From the NCBI GenBank assembly GCA_023376005.1, contig CM042179.1, forward strand, positions 17,880,423-17,944,422: a stretch of 64,000 nt of DNA. Reading direction: 5' to 3'. Positions 24,801 to 34,600 of this stretch are shown one piece after another; position 1 is the stretch's first letter, and each line of letters opens with the position of its first letter. The notes beneath the pieces are model-generated. The model ran no database searches and was not told where the DNA came from. It was given only the letters and a program-made list of their open reading frames with translations. This DNA comes from Doryteuthis pealeii. Taxonomy: Eukaryota; Mollusca; Cephalopoda; Myopsida; Loliginidae. A program made the position numbers and the translations under genes.

Positions 24801-27800
24801 TTGCATTTTTTTTCTGCTTATTTGAACAACACATTCCTTCAGGCAATAAAATATTTGAACAACAAATAATTCTTTGTTTATAATTTTGATACTTACAACC
24901 TAAATTATTTTTAGCTTATTTTGACAGACTGTCACAGACACTCATCTGAAGGGGAATTGTCTGAAGTTTTAGTTGGCTTTTCATGTGAACTGTTGGTTTT
25001 ATGTGATATGGACTCAACTAACAACTCACATTCAGATGATTGATTCTCATTGTCACACACTGATAGGGTTGTTTTGAGGGCAGGACATCCTGCATATGGC
25101 ATGGGGTTCCATCAACCAATATGGAATGCTCGCATATCACATACCAGTGATACACCTCTTTTTGAAATTGGTGGTACACTGGATATTGGGAGGCTTCACC
25201 CAGATGGGGTTCCTTATATTCTCTTTACCCAAACAGACACATGCTGTTAATCCTTGTATCTGGTAGCTGTATATTGCATTGACAGGTGCACTTGTAGCAG
25301 ACATGTTATAATTTGGTGTTATGTTATATCTGTACACCATTTCCATGTCTTTCTGGTGGTGATCCCCTTTTAAACTTTGGTGACACATTTCCACTGTGCA
25401 GAAGCCATTTGACACATATGGGCATCACAGTCAAAGCTGGATCCTCAATTCACCCAGAAAAGCACTTGAATTGTTCTTCTGCAAGAGATAATATCATTGT
25501 CAGTAAGGATCTCTTCTGGGGGGCCCTCGTTCATGAAACACTGATTCTAATGTTTGGATGACACTTGAAGAGTCCTGCCACAATAATGGTTGCCAGACTG
25601 TGAATCTGATGGGTCCGCAATTGATAAGCATGAAGAAATTCTGTCCACCATAATAGGTTATATCCATACCCAGCCTGTTCAAATTGCTTCTTACTTCTAC
25701 CTTTCCTCTTTGACATTTGACTGGTGCTCGGTCTATTGACTGGTATGTCTGGCCCAAATGGCACTTGTAGACACTGATGGTCAACCATACAAAATTGCAT
25801 ATTCTTGCTACACCAGGGTGCCCACTGAGATGGTGTATTTTCCTTATCTTATCTGATTTCTCCACAGAATCAGTGCATACCAGTGGCACAGGCTCACTAC
25901 TCTTTTTTTATTGTGTTGTACCATCTTTGTGACACCGGGTCAATGTTGCAGTTTGATGTTACCAAGGTTACATCCACAGACAGATCATATTCAGCGAACA
26001 GTTTCTAGATAGTGTTCAACATTTTTCTGAGGAGCATCTTGCTAGTGCACTTCCTGGCTTTGCCAGTTATCCAACACCCAGTAGTATATGTATAATGAGT
26101 TAGTCTGCCTATGAAACTTTTTAACCATCTACTGGAACACCAAGTTAATGCCTTTCAGTACAATGTCCATTTCTTTTCCTTGCACACTCCTCTGACAGGT
26201 CATTCTGCTTCACACTTGCCATGGTCCCCATCACCATATGAATAAGCAAGGAGTCAGTGGTCTCATCCTCCCAACCCTTGATGACCATGCTTGCCCTACA
26301 CTTCATGGTGCCTGCCACTACACAAAGCTATCCACACATTATCATACAAGCCTTCCACATAGGTATAAAATGGTTGGTCTTTTTAAGACATCAGGTAATT
26401 CTGGAAACACAGTTCTGTATTTCCATTTCAAGGTTCCTTGCTCCTCCCACATATTCAACCCCAATAGATGGGTGCCATCTTTCAGCCGTTCTGGGTCCTT
26501 GCATATCAAGTCAAACTGAGTCAGTTTAGTTCTTATGTGATGACACAATATCCTTGTTTACATAAATGTCATCAAGATACGTTAATGACTCCTCTTTCAC
26601 TTTTCTGAGACAACACAGCACTGACGAGTGCCTTGATTATCTGCAGTGCCATGTTTAATCCAAAGCCTGGTAAGACACTACCTTCTGTCAGCAAACATTA
26701 CTATCTGAAATGGCTACAATGATTCACTCACTCAGAATTGCAGGTAGACATTTCTCAAATTTAGTAAGGATACATTAGATCCATGCTGGCACCATTCCCA
26801 CAGTTTGCTGGCACAAACATCAGCATCAGCTATGACTGTATCAACATATTGGTTCAACTCTTGGTAATCCATTACAGACCTCAATTTTGACTTATCTTGC
26901 TGCACAATCACTGTAAACAAGAGCATGCCTTTAGGAGCATTTTCTATGAAGGTAGAGAATCAACCAGCCATCATTAATCCACACGCTGAGCTCCTTTTCG
27001 TACACAAGTCTTATTTGGTCAGGTACATGGTATTCAGCTATGCTGTTTTGTAGCTTGACTGGTTCCCTGTCTTCTGTCCACTTCCACAAGGCAGTCCAGG
27101 TCTTTTGTTTCTGGTCAACCCTGAGTGCTGCACAGATGGAGGCCTCCTCCTAAAACTTCACTGTTCCAGTTTGTGTAATGAGAACACCACCCAAAGCTTT
27201 AATGGTATTGTAACTCAGCAAATCAAAGTTTAATGGCTTCTCATTCACTATTAGTGCTTTTATGTCAGTGGAATTCCCAGTGTCTGTACAGATCTTCATT
27301 CCCCCTATCTCATGAGACGTGCATGTTTCACTGCTTATGGTGGTCACTGATGCTTTTCTTCTTCAAAGCAGAGCAAAGTCCGACACTCACTATAGTATAA
27401 GAGCATCTGGAATCAACGAGTGCTGAGAACCGCATCTCATTTACAGATTTGGATGACCGGCCTCATTTATATGTTGTCTGGGAAAGAGATCAACACAATC
27501 TTATCCCCAACCTAGGCAATCCTAAGCCATATGTCCAGCCTCATTGCATTGGTAACAGTGCACAGTTCTCATTGTTATTTCTTGCCATGTTACCTTGACC
27601 ATTGCACTTGTAACATACAATTCCAGTGTGTGGGCCCAACACTACTTTGGTTTGCTTGTACAACCATGATGGTAGGTTCCTCTTGCCTCTTATCATCAGT
27701 CATAATGGTCCATAACTGGGTTAGGAGCTGTTCTACAGTCATTGTGTCCATTCTGTACATGACCTGGAGAAGCTGTCTAACATGTTGTGGCAGTCAAGAT

Positions 27801-28249
27801 ACAAATGTTCAGACAGCAATCACCCTACCAACTGAGCCAGGCAATGTAATGGCCAAAAACTCAGTCATGGTTTCATTATGTCACCACAAATAAGTTGAAT
27901 GCATCAAACACATCTGTTGCATCCATAAAGGCTCATTTGATCTCTTCTGAGTTGGCCATCTGCTTCTTGCTCAGTTGCCAATGGCAACAGCACTGTCTCG
28001 CAGTCGTAGCAGCAAGACATTAGCACCAACTTGTCATTTTCAATCCATTCTATGATCAGCATCTTACTCACAGAGCTGTAGAACTCTGGAATCAGCCACA
28101 CATTGTAGACCTTGTTCATTATTATAGAGAAAAAGCAAACACCAAAATAGCTTGAATTAGATATTGTAGTTTATCTGGAGAGGGGCAGTCCACCAGGGGT
28201 AAAGCAGCACAAACGTCCCTTCTTTCTTTGACTCTTTCTCGCTCAATAA

Positions 28250-28297
<48 letters not shown>

Positions 28298-28532
28298 CCT
28301 TCTAAATTGGTAAAACCAGTCCCTTCTGAAGCCTAACCCAACCGACTTGCTTTTTTGCCTATATTTATTGATCTTTTGGGCATTAGACACCTGAATCAAG
28401 CCATGCGCTTGTTTTTTGCATTCCAAAGGACGCAAGTTCGATCCAGGCCGACAAGATACAACCGGATTTTCTTACGCTGCTGTATGGATACAACAGTGTT
28501 ATTCCTGCTGCATTTTAGTATATATATATTAA

Positions 28533-28627
<95 letters not shown>

Positions 28628-31600
28628 TAAAGAGCTTTTAAAATGTCAGGAAAGATAAATACAAGGGAATTCTGGAAAAATGTTATATGGATTTGGCATT
28701 CTGATGATGTAATGCAAAACCAACAAAACCTTTGTGTACTACTGGGATGCCCTGACTTCATGGTCATCATTTGATGAAGTCTTTGTTAGAGATATAACCA
28801 TTGTTTTTGCAGTTGAAGGAATTTATTATATATACAAGTAAAAATACCTAGTATTGTTTGATAAGGAATAGGTACAAAATGTAATTATAATTATCACAAA
28901 TAACAATGATAATAATGATAATTGCATCTATTTTGTATCTATTTTAATAATCTGCTTAATTAATTTTATTTGATTATTTAATTTATTTTATTTCAATTTT
29001 TTTTAATTATGTAAATTTTAATTCAGTCATTTTTTTCCTTATTTAATTTTAAATTATCATTTTATCCTTTTTTCTTTTCTTTTTTTTCTTTTTTCAGATG
29101 ACAGTGGGATGTCTATTGCTTTTGCTGGAAGTTATATTGTTTTCATCGATAAAAATGGAAATGTTCAGCCTATTCGTCACAGAATACGTTCAATGTTTCA
29201 ACAAGGCCCTTCTTATGTCCATGCTGCAGCTTACGATCCCCAAACCAAGGCTACATTTTTGTTTAGAGGTAAGTATAATTATAAGCACATAATAGATAAT
29301 TTGGATAATCTTATTGGACAAGAAATCCTCAGATCTTAGACACACTCTCTCTACCATTGTCTCCATTTTCAAAATCAAATCATGAACCAAAACAAGTAAA
29401 TTTACTTTCTTGAACAATTCACAGTGGATCACCTTTCCAACTCAATTGTGCCTAACATTGTATTCTCGTTGTGCTAATTTGCAAAATTCACTTATTACAT
29501 GGTTGATCATCTCATCTCTATCTCCAAAAGTTGCTATTCTGTTGTGTCTTATCTATTTTTGCTTTGATATGATTTGTTCTTATGTTTTGTGCTGCAATTA
29601 TTAGGGTGTTGGATCAATAAAATGGTAATTCTGGATGGACATGAGTCCAATAAGGTTATCTTCCCTTTCTGCCGGTGTTTGCCAATTGGTGGCTAGAGTA
29701 TTTAGGCAGCAGACTTTTTACATTTCTGTCGTTTATCCATATGTTGCAATTGCTGTTATTGGCTGCTGTAATTAATCTTTCCTTGCTCTTTTTTTAGTTT
29801 ATTCTTCGATTCCTTTTATTGTGGTGTCTTGTCTTCTTTTCTTGATACATATAGTCTGTCTATATCATCTCTCAAGTGTAATGCCTTGTGCATCATCGTT
29901 AATATTTTTTCAATCTCTGTTTGTTTGATGGTGTCTGCTTACAAAATTCCCAATTATTTGTAATTCTTCTTTTCTCCAAGTATTCTTATATTTTCTTGAT
30001 TTGGTAGTTATATTCTGTTCATTGTTTCTCTTTTCCCCTTTTTTATCACAAGCATATGGAGGGGTACCGGGATAGGTTTATGGATAGCATTAGGGGTGGC
30101 ATTAGGGTCCATGTTTAGCTTCAAGTGTGATTCTTCCATGAGGGGGTAGGTTTTGATGTTCACAGGTGTTAAACCTGTTGGAGTAAGTTATCAGCTGTTG
30201 TCTAAGGTTTTTAGGTGTTTCTTGACTGCTGGGAATGGTAGGTTAGTGGGCAGTTTCAGGGATGGAATCTCATCTGGGGCAGTATATGATGTGGGGCTTT
30301 TTTTGCCAGGGTTTATCATGGAATGCCGCTACTTCACCAATTAATGGAAAGTCCTCAGATATGAGGCCCAGATCATTGCAAGCATCCCTCAATATGTACA
30401 GTCTGTCTGTATCAGTGATGATGTAGCATATTTAGGTGGTTTCAATGGGGTTTTCTAGGCTATTCCATCCGTATAGATGTAGCAGTATTGCCCCAAGTAC
30501 TGATTTACAGTTTATGGCCCTCATGCACATCCTCATTGGTAATTGTTCAGATCTTTGTATCACAAGGCAATGAAGCATTCTGACACCCATTAATGAGCTT
30601 TGACAATCAGTGTCTGCTATAGCAGTTAATTCACATGTGCGGGGAGGATCTGGGTGGTGGCTGCCTGAAATGGGTATAGTTATTGGTGTCAATCCAGGCA
30701 GTGACATTTATGGTGGGTTGGGGTTAGAAAATATGTAGTGCTTGAAGATGGTGTTGCTGCAATTACATCTATTATGTGTTGTTGATTCACAAAGCATGTT
30801 ATATATTGTACCAATCTCTTGTTTGTGTGATCAGACCATATTACCTTTAAGCACCCCATCTGCAATCTCGATTCATAAGGACATTTTTTTCATTTACACT
30901 GTCAAAATCCGGTTGTTTATTAGTGGTTAGGGTTAGGGGTTAGTTTTATAGTTAAAAAAAACTCTAAAAATCATCCGTTAACAAACAACCAGATTTTGAT
31001 GGTGTAAATGAAAAAAATGTCCTTATGAATCGAGATCGCAGATGGGGTGTGTGATCCTGTATTTGATTGCATGGATTCTTTGGGGGAAATATCATAATAA
31101 TTCATAATTCCACAGTTCCTGCATTTCTGAATGCTTTACATTCTTTCCTCTTTGTGTCAACACAAGATTTGATATTTGGTTGTAATTCTCTGTGGTCGTC
31201 AAACTGTTTTGGTCTTTTGATTTTATTCTGGCACGTTTCTGCTAAGCTTACACCAATACGATTTTCCAGAGCAATGTCATTTCTTTGATTTTCACACAAA
31301 ATCATTAATCGTCATTAGAAGAACAAAAGATTATTTAAAATCAAATTACAGTTAATAGCTTTTTGTATATTTTTTAATAAATTCATTATTTCTAATTAAA
31401 ATTTTGTTATTGTCTAAAAAAACTACAAGGGTTAAATTACAAAAAATACTAATAGTACAAGCTACTCACTTGGTTACCTCATTTTAGGAATTACCCACCC
31501 CCCTTTGGTAATTTTTACAATATCACATTTTTTCCTTAAGGGACCCCTCCCTTTTTGGCATACATGTCCAGTACCTGAACTTTAACCTCCACCACCACCA

Positions 31601-34600
31601 GACACAGGTGTAGCAATAAAATAAATAACCCATTTAACCAGGGAGATCTGACTTTGATACTTTTATTTTTGTGTACCTTAAATATTTATAATGAACCTTT
31701 TAACTACCAAGGAACAACAATTACTGTAAGCAAACTGTTTACCAGAAACATAATATAATATTTTCTATTCTATCAAAAACAAATACATTTGGGTCAATAA
31801 ATGTGATTAGTTATAGCCCAGTGATGACAAGTATCCTCCCTCTATCTCCAAACTCTTTGGTCCATTATCATAATTTTTATATGAAAATAAATTTTCATAA
31901 GAAATAGTTTTTTTCTCCTCTTTTCTTATACAACTGACAAAGACCATTGTGCTTATCTAATCAAGAAATACTGCTAGTTATATGAACAGTTTGTAATATG
32001 GTTCTTTTCAAAAATGAATCCTCCAATCTTTAATAAGCAGTTAAAAATATGGCTATTCAGTCATTGATAAATTGCACTTTATTCATTTTATTTATTTTGT
32101 GTTTTTCATAAACCCATTTTTTTATCAGATCGTTCTGTATGGAAATATGTTGAAAAGAAACTCGTTCCAGGCTTCCCAAAATATCTTGGGATTTTCCCAC
32201 TTGCTGCAGTAATTGAAGATGGACAACTGATGCTTCTAACAGTAAGTATAACATTGCATGTATATCATTATTCTTTTTATAAATGGCATTAATATTTGAT
32301 ATATTGATATATATTAAACACTGAAATCAATTATTATATTATTATTGGATTATCACAAATATGTTTAGGATTATATATCATGATAATAATACATAGGCAA
32401 TTTACAATATAGTTGCTTTAGAATTTATGGAATTTTTAATTGAAAAAAATAATTTATATATTCATATTAATAGTTGATTTCCATAAAAAGTGCATTAGTG
32501 AAAGATTAATTTAACTGATTCTTGATATTTTTTTTTTTGGGGGGGGGGTTATGTTGTTGATTGCTGTTTTTAATTGATTTAAATGGGCACAGTACTTCAA
32601 ATAAGTCTTTTGATTTTCTAGAAGCTCAAAGAATTATTTCTTATTCATTTTCTATAAGTAGAATGGACTTTAGTAAAGTTAGTGGTAATTCATTTTACTT
32701 GATTTATATTATTTTTCTCACAATCTCATTATTGTAACATAATTTCCATCACCCATCACAATTTTTTCAAAACAAAAAAAATTCTTACATCTAAGTAGCA
32801 ATTTAAACTTGGAAACTTATTACTATGTCATCTAACAACAAACTGAATACAGTCAAATATAATAATATACAACACTTTTAAATACTAAAATATATTAACA
32901 TTAAAGTAGTAAACTGTTGGAATTTTATCTTTTAGGTCAGTACCTTAAAATAAAATTAACTACTGGCATATTAGCCAGAGTCCAATGTAAGTAAAATGAA
33001 AAAAGATTACACAGAGGAATAACAAAATACACTGCTGTAAGCCTAAATAAACATTTATTAATTAAAAGAAATTCTATTTGTTGCAAGATATTCCTCTTGC
33101 CAAGGTATCTGAAAACTCTTGTGTAACCAATAAAAACACACACACACACACACACACAAAATATACACAGTAACAATAAAAATAAAAATAATAAAAATGA
33201 ACTTTTTCCTTTTTCTTTGACTAGCTACCATAAATTTAGTCTAATAAAAATTACAAGCTCCCTTGTGGAGACTATGAAAAATAAGTCCTTTGGGATAGGA
33301 AAATGTAGTAGTAAAGTATCTTGCAGCATGTCCACTCAGTAGCGATAGGAGGGAAGTCTTGAGTCCTTTTGAAAAATTTCTCACTCATGAATTTCAGATG
33401 AAAAGTCTCCTGGATAATTCTGTTCTTTGAAAATTTTCAAAGGAAAAGGGATTTCTTGGAATGTTCTTATCCAGCTGTATCACCAACAATCTTTCCTTGA
33501 AGATAAATTATCTTATGTGGATAATTTTTCTTTCTTTTTCTTTTTTTACGTTAGAAACACTTATTCTCAATTAGGAACACTTCCTGAAATTCTTTTAAAT
33601 AGGACCAACTCATCCTGTAGTTTTTCTTAGGAACAATTAAAGTTATCTTCAAATGAACTAACTCGTTCAAGCAGGTTTTGCTTCTTTTAAACTCAAGCCA
33701 ATAACCTGAAACAAACTATGATAGTCTATTTATTGGCTCTAAGAAGGCTTTACTTCTGCCACTTCTAAACTTGGACCAATAACCTGAAATAAGCTATGAA
33801 TCTCATGGCCCTAAGAAGCTTTGTTTTCACTGTGAATGTAAACTATCTAATAGTCTTAAAATTCCCATTCTTCATGTCTGAAGAGTTATTTAATACCCCT
33901 GCAACTACCCACACTTTATTATCAGTAGCAGTGCTTCTGGGCCAAAATAGACATCTCCCAGTACTAATCTGCTATCAGCAGCAGCACGGTCAAGTATTCT
34001 CCAAGAAGCCATAACTCTAACTGCCTTTTCATTTATAAAATTTTTACAAAACAACTAATGTTAAAAATGATATGAATATTATTAACAGAAATATTTTTTT
34101 AAGAAGTTAATATTGATTATTCAAAACAAGCATTTATTATCAATAATTCCCAATAAATGTTTTCATTCCACTTAATTTTTTTCCAGACATCTTACATTTA
34201 CCACTTAGACAAGAAATCAATGCACTGGTTAACATATCCTGTTAGCATTCGATCAGAATATCCTGGAATCCCATATTATTTTCGAGCAGCTGTTTCATAT
34301 GGACATGGGTACATTTACTTTTTCCGATGGCGAAAGTAAGTAATATTCTCTTTCTATACAAAAATGTTCTACATTTTTTACTTACATTGTATTTTGCCAT
34401 TTCTGTTTGCAAGAATTATTTTTTTTAATAGCCAACTGTAATGAATACAAATTAGAAAAACATTTAATTTATAAAGAATCTAATAAAAAATGTTATGAAA
34501 TAACTTAATAAAGGTTAAAATAAATATTAATAATGTTACTATTAACTAACATTAGTAAATAACAAAAATACTTAATATAACTTAGAGATTTGATAATTTT

